Part shown: positions 24,913-32,661 of the stretch, piece after piece | How the letters are laid out: each line of letters opens with the position of its first letter | Position numbering within the stretch: the stretch's first letter is position 1 | From: Prevotella sp. KH2C16 | GTDB taxonomy: Bacteria > Bacteroidota > Bacteroidia > Bacteroidales > Bacteroidaceae | NCBI RefSeq assembly: GCF_900113305.1 | Contig: NZ_FOOW01000004.1 | Location: forward strand, 124,001 to 188,000 | DNA length: 64,000 bases | Reading direction: 5' to 3' | Position numbers and translations under genes: made by a program | Notes under the pieces: model-generated | What the model was told of the DNA's origin: nothing | The model's input: the letters and a program-made list of their open reading frames with translations, nothing else | The model's database searches: none

Positions 24913-26487
24913 ATGAAACAGATTAAAAATATTTTATTGGCAAGCCTGTCAGCAGTACTTTTGTCTACTTCTACAGGTTGTACTAACAGCTATGAGGAAT
25001 ATAACCAGGATCCTTATGCTGTTACCAAGGAAGAGATGCAGCGTGATGCTTATAGCTTGAGTTCCGCTCTTATCAATCTTGAAAGTTGGGTGATACCTAC
25101 TGATGTAAATGCAAATCAGTTTACGGAGTGTCTTTGCGGCGGTTCCTACGGAGGCTATATCTCTGATTCCAACCCAGGATTCTCCGGCAAGAACTTTGCC
25201 CAGTATAGTCCGGAAAACGGTTGGGATCGTGTTCTCTTCGAAGATTTCGTTCCTAAGCTCTTCATCTATAGCAATGAAGTGAACAATGTAACAGAGGATA
25301 TTGTTCCTCGTTCCGTCGCTCAGATTATAAAGGTTGCTGGTATCCATCGTGTAACTGATGCCTATGGCCCTATTCCTTATTCCAAGGTAGGTGCCGACGG
25401 CAAGATTACGGCTCCTTATGATTCACAGGAAGCAGTGTATGACTTGATGTTCGCACAGCTTGATAGCGCGATTACAAACCTGACAGCCAATCGCACCAAC
25501 GACTTCAGCCCCAAGGCCGACCATGTATATGGAGGCAAGGTGGAGAAGTGGATAAAGTTTGCCAATTCGCTGAAGCTCCGCCTGGCCATCCATATTGCCA
25601 AGGCAGCTCCTGCCAAGGCCAAGCAGAAGGCTGAAGAGGCCGTAAACCACGAGGTGGGCGTCATGACCGGCAACGAAGACAATGCGGAACTGACAGTATC
25701 CAGCACCAATCCTTTTTATGTTGTCATGCATGAGTATAATGGAGTAGAAAATAATCATGGAGACTCTCGTGTCGGGGCTGATATCATAAGCTATATGAAT
25801 GGTTACAAAGATCCTCGCCGCTCAGAAATGTTCACAGTATCCACTTTTGCAAATGCTACCAATGGTTTCCATGGTTTGCGTTCTGGTATTAATATTCCCG
25901 GCCAGGAAACTTCCAACATGTATTCCAACTACAAGGTGGCTACCGATTCCAAGCTTCTTTGGATGAATGCAGCCGAAGTGGCCTTCCTCCGTGCAGAGGG
26001 TGCTTTACGGGGCTGGAGCATGGGTAGTACCCCCAAGGAACTTTATGAGCAGGGCATTCGCCTCTCGTTCGGACAATGGGGTGTAAATGGCGTAGAGAAC
26101 TATTTGGCAGACCACACAAGCACTCCGGCTGTCTATACCGACCCGACTGGATCTAATTCCTATAATGGGACAGTTTCATCCATTACCATTGCATGGGACG
26201 ACAATGCCTCCACCGACAAGAACTTGGAGCGTATCATCACCCAGAAGTGGCTGGCCAACTTCCCATTGGGCCAAGAGGCATGGACAGAATATCGCCGTAC
26301 GGGCTATCCCAGGTTGATGCCGGTCGTGGTGAACAATAGCGGTGGTATTGTCAGCACGGAGCGTGGTGCCCGTCGCCTGTATTATCCACAGGAGGAGCGC
26401 ATCAATAACTATGATAATTATCTTCAGGGTGTGAGCCTGCTCGGCGGTTCAGACAATATGGCAACTGATGTGTGGCTGGCAAAGTAG
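24913..26487 (+). CDS. SusD/RagB-like glycan-binding lipoprotein
   Basis: A 524-residue surface lipoprotein. Signal peptide with lipobox LSTSTGC-TNSYEEY; then the SusD-type helical fold with its TPR-like pairs and the typical IIKVAGIHRVTDAYGPIPYS, KWIKFANSLKLRLAIH and LLWMNAAEVAFLRAEGAL. It caps the SusC barrel and binds the incoming glycan. The ATG at 24913 gives a good signal peptide; an in-frame Met four codons earlier overlaps the susC stop. It belongs to the SusD-like-2 branch, like the SusD of the B. thetaiotaomicron N-glycan locus. Confidence 0.94.
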   Translation: MKQIKNILLASLSAVLLSTSTGCTNSYEEYNQDPYAVTKEEMQRDAYSLSSALINLESWVIPTDVNANQFTECLCGGSYGGYISDSNPGFSGKNFAQYSPENGWDRVLFEDFVPKLFIYSNEVNNVTEDIVPRSVAQIIKVAGIHRVTDAYGPIPYSKVGADGKITAPYDSQEAVYDLMFAQLDSAITNLTANRTNDFSPKADHVYGGKVEKWIKFANSLKLRLAIHIAKAAPAKAKQKAEEAVNHEVGVMTGNEDNAELTVSSTNPFYVVMHEYNGVENNHGDSRVGADIISYMNGYKDPRRSEMFTVSTFANATNGFHGLRSGINIPGQETSNMYSNYKVATDSKLLWMNAAEVAFLRAEGALRGWSMGSTPKELYEQGIRLSFGQWGVNGVENYLADHTSTPAVYTDPTGSNSYNGTVSSITIAWDDNASTDKNLERIITQKWLANFPLGQEAWTEYRRTGYPRLMPVVVNNSGGIVSTERGARRLYYPQEERINNYDNYLQGVSLLGGSDNMATDVWLAK

Positions 26488-26520
26488 AGATTATGGATTT
26501 AAGATTAAAGACTATATAAG

Positions 26521-27564
26521 ATGAAACATATAATTAAGAATATAGCATATTCAATGGCCTGCCTTGCTGTTGCTTTCTTCATGGCAAGTTGTGATACGGA
26601 TATTGAATCTGTTGAGATCAATGAGCCGGGCATCAATACTCAGAATGCCGAGCTCTATGCCTCTTATCTGACCAGTCTGAAGGCCTATAAGGCCGGCGCG
26701 CACAAGGCGGTGTTCGGTTGGTTCGACAACAGCGTAAGGAATCCGGCCTCGCAAGGACAGAGCATAGTTGCCGTTCCTGACAGTCTGGACTTTCTTGTGC
26801 TGGGCAGCCCGATGAACCTGAATGACCGGGAGATGCAAGAACTCGCCCTGCTTAAAGAGCAGAAAGGTACTAAGGCTCTCTGTGAAATCAGTTATACCGC
26901 TATCAAGAATGCCTATGATGCAGAGAAGCAGGCATTCGAGGAAAACAAGGAAAACGCTGGGATTGCTTTTCCAAAGAACTTCCAGACATACCTTGTTGAT
27001 ACGGTTGCTGACCGCCTTTCCCTCTGTGAGCGGTATGGTTACGACGGTGTGGTGATGGGCTTTACCGCTAAGGTCAAGATTTATATGACTGAGGAAGAGA
27101 AGGCTGAAGCCCTGGCACTTGAGAACGATATTCTTGGAATTGCCAAGGACTGGAAGGAGCGTCATGCTGACAAGATGCTCGTGCTCTCCGGTAAGCCACA
27201 GAATGTAGAGGACAAGAGCGTATTCGACCTCGCAAGCTATATCATCATCCCATGTGAGGAAGCGGCCAATCAGGGTGGAGTGGTCTACAACTTTAACAAG
27301 GCTGCCGTAGACGGCGTACCTACTGAAAAGTTCGTCCCGCTTGTCTCCCTCTATTCTCTCGATAGCTCTGACACCAAGACGGGTTTCTGGGGCGACCAGT
27401 ATGCCGCTATAGGCGCAGCCCGATTCTGTGCTGCTGACCATAATTCGTTTGATGTGGCAGGTTTGGCTCTTAATAACATACAGAATGATTACTATCATGC
27501 CAACTTCGTCTATCCGGTAGTGCGTCAGGCCATCTCGATCGTTAATCCAACTGTTAAAAACTAA
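26521..27564 (+). CDS. Catalytically inactive GH18-like surface glycan-binding lipoprotein
   Basis: A 347-residue lipoprotein (lipobox VAFFMASC-DTD) with a GH18-type TIM-barrel pattern: VFGWFDNS, LDFLVLGSPM, and RYGYDGVVMGFT, which is the position of the DGxxDxE active site. Here the sequence is D175-G-V-V-M-G-F-T182: the acid/base Glu and the two key Asp residues downstream are gone. It therefore probably binds rather than cuts the glycan, like the inactive GH18 surface proteins of Bacteroides N-glycan loci. Direct neighbours are SusD and the DUF1735-LamG protein. Confidence 0.82.
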   Translation: MKHIIKNIAYSMACLAVAFFMASCDTDIESVEINEPGINTQNAELYASYLTSLKAYKAGAHKAVFGWFDNSVRNPASQGQSIVAVPDSLDFLVLGSPMNLNDREMQELALLKEQKGTKALCEISYTAIKNAYDAEKQAFEENKENAGIAFPKNFQTYLVDTVADRLSLCERYGYDGVVMGFTAKVKIYMTEEEKAEALALENDILGIAKDWKERHADKMLVLSGKPQNVEDKSVFDLASYIIIPCEEAANQGGVVYNFNKAAVDGVPTEKFVPLVSLYSLDSSDTKTGFWGDQYAAIGAARFCAADHNSFDVAGLALNNIQNDYYHANFVYPVVRQAISIVNPTVKN

Positions 27565-27570
27565 ACTGAA

Positions 27571-28716
27571 ATGAAGAAGATATTTAAATATTTGCCTCTT
27601 TTGGCTGCTGCATTCCTGATGACGGCTTGCCAAAGTGATAAGGAAGAGGATTTCGGTAACAAAGCGTTTATCGATGCCCCCTCCATGTCTTCCGAGACAA
27701 TTGTAAAGGGCGGAACAGATGATATCGTTAAAACACTTACGATTGCGACTTCTCGCCCTGCAGAGAAGGACATCAAGGCACAAGCCGTGGTTGACAAGTC
27801 TCTCGTAGAAACCTATAATAAGGCTTACTATGCTAATGCAATCCTGCTCCCGGAGGAGTATTATGAGATTACTGAGTCGAACATGGCAATCGACGCAGGC
27901 AGCGTGAAGAGTACAGAAGCATCTATCACTTTCAAGGGTGTCGGTGCGCTCGATCGTAGTCTTGTGTATGTCCTTCCTGTAAAGGTTCAGACATCAGACA
28001 TAGAACTGCTTTCTTCCGCGAAGAATTACTATTATGTATTTAGGGCTGGTGCCCTCATCAATGTCGTTGCGGATATTCAGGATAATTATCTCGAGATCTT
28101 CCCGTGGAAGAACACAGGCAGGGTAAGTGGTATGCGACAGATTACGATGGAGGCTCTTATCTATCCCCGTGAATTCGGCCAGCTGATTTCTACGGTAATG
28201 GGTATCGAGGGCGCCTTCCTGATGCGTATCGGCGATGCTGGTGTCCCCGACAACCAGATTCAGATAGCTACATCCAGTGGTAACTTTACCGATGCCAAGC
28301 TGCAGTTGCAGACAAATAAGTGGCAGCATGTGGCACTCACTTACGACAGGGACAACGGTGAGATGAAGGTGTACATCGACGGCCATTTGATGGCAGAGGG
28401 TACATCCCGCGCTTCCATCAATATCATCGGTAATGGAACCGACCGTAACTTCCTCGTGGGCAAGTCTTATGAGGACGGCCGCGACTTGAATGGCTGTATT
28501 TCGGAGGCTCGTGTATGGGATGTAGTCCGTACGGCTGATGAGATTGCCAATAGCATCTATACCGTCGATCCTACAAGTCCAGGGCTTATTGCTTACTGGA
28601 AGTTCGATGATTTGTCTACCTATACTGTGAAGGACTACTCTGGGAATGGCAATGATCTTACTGCTAAGCGTGCCCAGCTCACTTGGAAGAATGTTTCATT
28701 GCCGGCAGCAAATTAA
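27571..28716 (+). CDS. DUF1735 and LamG domain lipoprotein
   Basis: A 381-residue lipoprotein (lipobox AAFLMTAC-QSDKE). The N-terminal part (about 25-160) is a DUF1735/BT3987-N type beta-sandwich (TIATSRPAEKDIKAQAVVDK, LLPEEYYEITESNMAIDAGS). The C-terminal part (about 185-380) is a LamG/concanavalin-like lectin fold (LQTNKWQHVALTYDRDNGEM, KVYIDGHLMAEGTS, LNGCISEARVWDVVRT, LIAYWKFDD). It is likely a second surface glycan-binding protein of the locus. It starts 6 nt after the preceding stop. Confidence 0.85.
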   Translation: MKKIFKYLPLLAAAFLMTACQSDKEEDFGNKAFIDAPSMSSETIVKGGTDDIVKTLTIATSRPAEKDIKAQAVVDKSLVETYNKAYYANAILLPEEYYEITESNMAIDAGSVKSTEASITFKGVGALDRSLVYVLPVKVQTSDIELLSSAKNYYYVFRAGALINVVADIQDNYLEIFPWKNTGRVSGMRQITMEALIYPREFGQLISTVMGIEGAFLMRIGDAGVPDNQIQIATSSGNFTDAKLQLQTNKWQHVALTYDRDNGEMKVYIDGHLMAEGTSRASINIIGNGTDRNFLVGKSYEDGRDLNGCISEARVWDVVRTADEIANSIYTVDPTSPGLIAYWKFDDLSTYTVKDYSGNGNDLTAKRAQLTWKNVSLPAAN

Positions 28717-28750
28717 TTTTTGAATGCACAAAAAGAAAATAAAAGAAACT

Positions 28751-30097
28751 ATGAACTTAAATAATATTAAGACATTGGCGTTTGCCCTGCTGGCATCCGG
28801 CTTTATGGCCTCTTGCTCAGAGTCTATTGATGTTGCGGGAGTGAGCGAAGGCCAATATCAGAAGCCAGCCAACAGGCTTGCCTTCCTTACGGATAAATAT
28901 GGTCTTAGTAACCAAGACTCGTTGATATTCAATGAGGAAGGGTCTACAGATTTCTATGTGAATGTTACCGATGCATCTGCAAATGCACAGACCTATACCA
29001 TCGTCTACGATGCTACGGCACTGAATAACTATAACATGGCCCATGGCACAAGTTTCGAGGCTCTCCCGGAGGCTCTCGTAACCATTGAAGGCACGGCTAC
29101 CGTAGCTGCCGGAGCCCAGCAGAGTGATGCTGTGAAGGTTAGCTATAAAAGTGCTGACAACCTCGAGAAGAACGGCGTCTATGCGATTCCCTTGAAGGTT
29201 ACGGGTGCCGATGCACAGACCTCTCAAGACAAGGGCGAGTTCGTGCTCTTCGTACGCGACATTACCAAGATGCCCAATTGCCACAAGGACAACGGCCTGC
29301 AGGTGATTTCCTGTATGGAGGTAAACGATGACAATCCGTTGTACAACCTCTGCTTCACCCTCGAGAACAGCGGCAAGTACTTCTTCGACCAGGTAATCCT
29401 CTTCTCGGGTAACATCAACTATAACTCCGAGACCCAGGAAGTCTATAATTACAACAACGAGAATGTTTCTCATCTGTTGGAATACAAGGAGAAGTATCTC
29501 GAGCCCCTGCAGCAGAAAGGCATGAAGGTTATCCTTGGTATCCTGGGTAACCATGACCGTTCGGCCGTGACCAACCTGAACGACGAGGCTTGCAAGCACT
29601 TTGCTGCCGATCTGAAGGCTGTCTGCGAGGCTTACGATCTCGATGGAATTTTCTTCGATGATGAGTATTCTTCGCCGGGCAACTATCCGGGTTTCGTGTC
29701 TTACAACAACTTCGCCCGGTTGGCCTATGAGTGCAAGATGGCGATGCCGGACAAGCTCATGGAAGCTTATGTCTATAGCGGAACAAGTAGTTGTGCCCAG
29801 GTAAATGGTATACAGCCTATCGACTATGCTGTCCATGACTACGGCGGCTCTTACGATGTGAGTTCCAACTATCCAGGTCTTGACAAGAAGGGGATGATTC
29901 TCAACTCCATGGAGTTTGCTCGTGGGCGTTACTCAAACAAGAGTTCCTTCGAGAAAATCAAGAACAACGGCTACGGTGGCACCATGATTTTCTCGCTTGG
30001 ACCGTCGAAGACCCGCATGACTTACATGAACTATGTTGCTCAGGCTTTCTATGGCGAGAATGTGATTCAGACCGGAACTTATGCGAAAGATTGGTAA
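28751..30097 (+). CDS. GH18 endo-beta-N-acetylglucosaminidase lipoprotein
   Basis: A 448-residue surface enzyme: lipobox ASGFMASC-SES, an N-terminal DUF1735-type domain (about 30-155), then a GH18 barrel. The catalytic motif is complete: YDLDGIFFDDEY, with D298, D303 and acid/base E305. It resembles EndoBT-3987 and other EndoF/EndoH-type enzymes that cut between the two GlcNAc residues of N-glycans and free high-mannose oligosaccharides for import. This gene identifies the substrate class of the locus. The ATG at 28751 is chosen because it precedes the signal peptide directly. Confidence 0.9.
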   Translation: MNLNNIKTLAFALLASGFMASCSESIDVAGVSEGQYQKPANRLAFLTDKYGLSNQDSLIFNEEGSTDFYVNVTDASANAQTYTIVYDATALNNYNMAHGTSFEALPEALVTIEGTATVAAGAQQSDAVKVSYKSADNLEKNGVYAIPLKVTGADAQTSQDKGEFVLFVRDITKMPNCHKDNGLQVISCMEVNDDNPLYNLCFTLENSGKYFFDQVILFSGNINYNSETQEVYNYNNENVSHLLEYKEKYLEPLQQKGMKVILGILGNHDRSAVTNLNDEACKHFAADLKAVCEAYDLDGIFFDDEYSSPGNYPGFVSYNNFARLAYECKMAMPDKLMEAYVYSGTSSCAQVNGIQPIDYAVHDYGGSYDVSSNYPGLDKKGMILNSMEFARGRYSNKSSFEKIKNNGYGGTMIFSLGPSKTRMTYMNYVAQAFYGENVIQTGTYAKDW

Positions 30098-30119
30098 ACT
30101 GATTGAAAAAAGACGAGAA

Positions 30120-31088
30120 ATGAAAGCAAAATATTTATTTTCAGCAATGATGTCGATCGCTCTTACATTCGCTTTCACCGCATGTAGCGATGACGACAAT
30201 AACGAGGTGATTCCCGCCCCCAATCCGGTAGAGAAGAGTGAATTGGCCTTTGATGTAGACACGCTCGAGGTCGGTGTGCACGAGACAGCAACCTTCACCA
30301 TCACCAGCGGTGCCGGCGACTATAAGATCATCAACGAGAATCCGGCCATTGCCTCCGGTACCGTGGAGGGCAATGTGGTTACCGTAACTTCCGAGGCCAA
30401 GGGCATTACGGGGCTGGTGGTCTCTGATGCCAAGGGTGGTTACAAGCGCGTTTTAATCAAGTCTATGTATATGAGGCTGGTTACGGATAAGGAAGAGGTT
30501 GCCGTCGGCATGAAGCTCGGCCACTCTGACGGTGTGGCGTCTTTCGATGTAACGGAGGGCAATGGCTCCTATACGGCGATGTCGGCTGATGAGAGCATCG
30601 CCAAGATCAAGTCTATCGACGACAAGACCATCACGGTGCAGGGCGTTGCAGAAGGCTCCACCACCATCACCATTACCGATATGATGGGTCTCCAGAAGAC
30701 CGTTAAGGTAACCGTTGAGACAACTACCATCCCTTACACCGACGAGGAGAAGGCTAAAATCATGGAGGGAACCGTCAATACGGCTGTCTTTGATGGTAAC
30801 ACCTCTTACTCTTGGGGTACTTGGAAGGCGAATGAGACTGCAAGTCCGAAGATTGTCTGGGACTACTATGGCTACTACAGTCTCAAGGTAGACTGGCAGG
30901 GAGACTTCACCGTTGGCAAAAAGACTGGCGGTAAGGTTTACTACAAGTTCTCCTGGGGCGGACAGGAAACCGTGCTTGATGTAGATGTAGAAGTGCTTAA
31001 GAACGACGGTTCCCGCATCTGGGGCATCATGTCGACCATCAAGGATGGCAACTACCTTGCCTACGGATACTTCTCGGTAGGTCTGTAA
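30120..31088 (+). CDS. Lipoprotein with Ig-like (Big2/BACON-type) repeats
   Basis: A 322-residue lipoprotein (lipobox LTFAFTAC-SDDDNNE). Two tandem bacterial Ig-like repeats: about 35-115 (LEVGVHETATFTITSGAGDY) and about 120-205 (FDVTEGNGSYTAMSADESIA, TVQGVAEGSTTITITDMMG), then a unique C-terminal beta domain rich in Trp and Tyr (YSWGTWKANETASPKIVWDY). Last gene of the N-glycan locus; probably a surface spacer or carbohydrate-binding protein. No family-level function is known to me. Confidence 0.8.
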   Translation: MKAKYLFSAMMSIALTFAFTACSDDDNNEVIPAPNPVEKSELAFDVDTLEVGVHETATFTITSGAGDYKIINENPAIASGTVEGNVVTVTSEAKGITGLVVSDAKGGYKRVLIKSMYMRLVTDKEEVAVGMKLGHSDGVASFDVTEGNGSYTAMSADESIAKIKSIDDKTITVQGVAEGSTTITITDMMGLQKTVKVTVETTTIPYTDEEKAKIMEGTVNTAVFDGNTSYSWGTWKANETASPKIVWDYYGYYSLKVDWQGDFTVGKKTGGKVYYKFSWGGQETVLDVDVEVLKNDGSRIWGIMSTIKDGNYLAYGYFSVGL

Positions 31089-31144
31089 TCCCTCATGAAA
31101 GCATATCCTGAAGGCGATTGCTTTTAGGTTTGTTTGTTAGTATC

Positions 31145-31175
31145 AGGGGGCGGTCTCGTTGAAAGGCTGCCCCCT
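31145..31175 (+). terminator. Possible terminator of the N-glycan locus
   Basis: AGGGGGC ... GCCCCCT separated by 17 nt, followed by only a short T-rich stretch. Weak. Confidence 0.35.
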
Positions 31176-31273
31176 TCCTCGTGTTCGTCTGCCGATGGGA
31201 AATGGGCGGATGAGGTCTTTGCGGGGGCTGTTGGCGGGGCTGTCTGCCGCCGCCGGCAATGTAGTCTGCTGCC

Positions 31274-31376
31274 CATAATGGCATTACTCGCAGCTTGTAA
31301 GGGTATTACACGCCGTGTGTAATCCTGTTACACGCTGCTTGTAATGATGTTACAAGCCGTTTGTAATTTCCGTATA
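31274..31376. repeat. 22-bp-period palindrome array D (5 units)
   Basis: Units of the form TGTAA-n5-TTACA at 31274 (degenerate: CATAA/TTACT), 31296, 31318, 31340 and 31362 (right arm decayed), always 22 bp apart. The strongest is GCTTGTAATGATGTTACAAG, with 7-bp perfect arms GCTTGTAA/TTACAAGC. The 5-nt centres differ freely (GGGTA, TCCTG, TGATG) while the arms are kept. It lies in the 459-bp gap between convergent genes; apart from the two terminators, nothing else is seen there. Confidence 0.9.
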
Positions 31377-31486
31377 TATGCCCCTCGTGAATCAGGGAGA
31401 CAGCTGCCAGGAGGGTTGCTTGTGAGCGGGGCTGGTCTTGGCGTCTGCTTTTTCTTGTCCGGAAAGCATGAAGCATGGATATAAAA

Positions 31487-31516
31487 AATCCTCCTCGCCT
31501 TGCGGGGAGGAGGATT
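31487..31516 (-). terminator. Terminator of the TonB/lipoprotein operon
   Basis: Minus strand stem AATCCTCCTCCCC ... GGCGAGGAGGATT with a GCAA-type tetraloop, followed by TTTTTT: a strong intrinsic terminator. Confidence 0.8.
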
Positions 31517-31547
31517 GTGAGTGTAAGCCTGACGGCATTTCCGGCTT

Positions 31548-32564
31548 TTACAGCCAGTAGCCTTCTTCGGAATGTCCCTTTTTCTTGTAAACAAAGTTCA
31601 CATATTCCTCCAAGGCCTCCTGCCATTTAAGATTGAAGGCATCCATCAGATTATAGATGAGATTATTGCTCGCGTCGTCGAGTTTGCCCTCAGAGATGGT
31701 GCTTAAGTCGGTGTCTTCGTCTATTGTCGGATCCATATTGCTGGTATCGTCGCGGTCCATATAGATTACGAAAGGTATCGTGTAGTCGATGTCGAAGGTG
31801 CCGTTCTGATACAGGCGGTTGTCGGGTGCATAGTAAGGACTGGTCTTGTCTCCGTCAAGGAACTTCGACTTGTAGCCGTGGTAGAGCTTGATGCGCATGT
31901 CAAACTCCTTGCGGGTCTTGAGGAATCGCAGCACGCCCTTGAATCCCGTGGGACTTTTCTTGCCGATGAGCTTGGCTCCTTCCTTGGTGGTCTTATTCCA
32001 TGGGTCGGTGTCGCAGTATAGGTAGTCGAAGAGTTTCTGGGTCTGCTGGTCGTCTACTTCTTCCTTACCGCGTGGCAGGGTCTTGACATTCTCCGCCATG
32101 AAGAAGTGCTGGTGAATCTTGCGCTGGTCTTCCGTCTGGAACTGGTCGGTAATTTCCTTGCCTGCCGCATTGTAGTATTTGATGAAGAGCAGGTAGATGG
32201 GAGCGGGCCTACCGTCGTACCAGGGTGCTTTCTGAACATAGAATTTCTTTTGTCCCTCGTTGCCGAACTCCCATTTCTTGGTGGCCGGGTTCAGTTGCCA
32301 GATAATCTTCTGCACGCTCTTGATGTGCTTGGCCTCGGTGTCGGGGTTCTGATGAGGGCCTCCGTGTTCCTGTATATCACCCCATTGTGCATGCAGGTGG
32401 CAGTCCACGAGGATAAGCTCCACCTTGGCAGGATCTTCGTGCAGCTTGTTCTTGGTTTCATCTACCGGCTTCTGGGGATCGTCGCTACATGCTGTAAAAC
32501 CGAATGTGAGCAATGCTCCGCAAAGAAGCATGAGTGCTTTGGTCTTGATTGTCTTTGTTTTCAT
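31548..32564 (-). CDS. Histidine-containing lipoprotein of a TonB receptor locus
   Basis: A 338-residue lipoprotein (lipobox LLTFGFTAC-SDDPQ). Near residue 45 it carries LILVDCHLHAQWGDIQEHGG, a cluster of His, Cys and Asp that could bind metal; a second His pair is in RKIHQHFFMAENVK. I do not recognise the family with certainty. It follows the TonB receptor gene on the same strand, so it may hand the ligand to the receptor at the surface, as HmuY does for heme, or receive it inside. The upstream extension of the frame (to 32714) has no signal peptide and overlaps the receptor, so the ATG at 32564 is used. Confidence 0.75.
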   Translation of the reverse strand: MKTKTIKTKALMLLCGALLTFGFTACSDDPQKPVDETKNKLHEDPAKVELILVDCHLHAQWGDIQEHGGPHQNPDTEAKHIKSVQKIIWQLNPATKKWEFGNEGQKKFYVQKAPWYDGRPAPIYLLFIKYYNAAGKEITDQFQTEDQRKIHQHFFMAENVKTLPRGKEEVDDQQTQKLFDYLYCDTDPWNKTTKEGAKLIGKKSPTGFKGVLRFLKTRKEFDMRIKLYHGYKSKFLDGDKTSPYYAPDNRLYQNGTFDIDYTIPFVIYMDRDDTSNMDPTIDEDTDLSTISEGKLDDASNNLIYNLMDAFNLKWQEALEEYVNFVYKKKGHSEEGYWL

Positions 32565-32661
32565 CTTTGATAATTTTAAAGGGTTGTTTTGTTCTCTTTT
32601 TGTTTTGATTACTGTTGCTTTTGAAATGTTTTGAGTTGATTGTCGTTTCTTGCAAGGGGCG

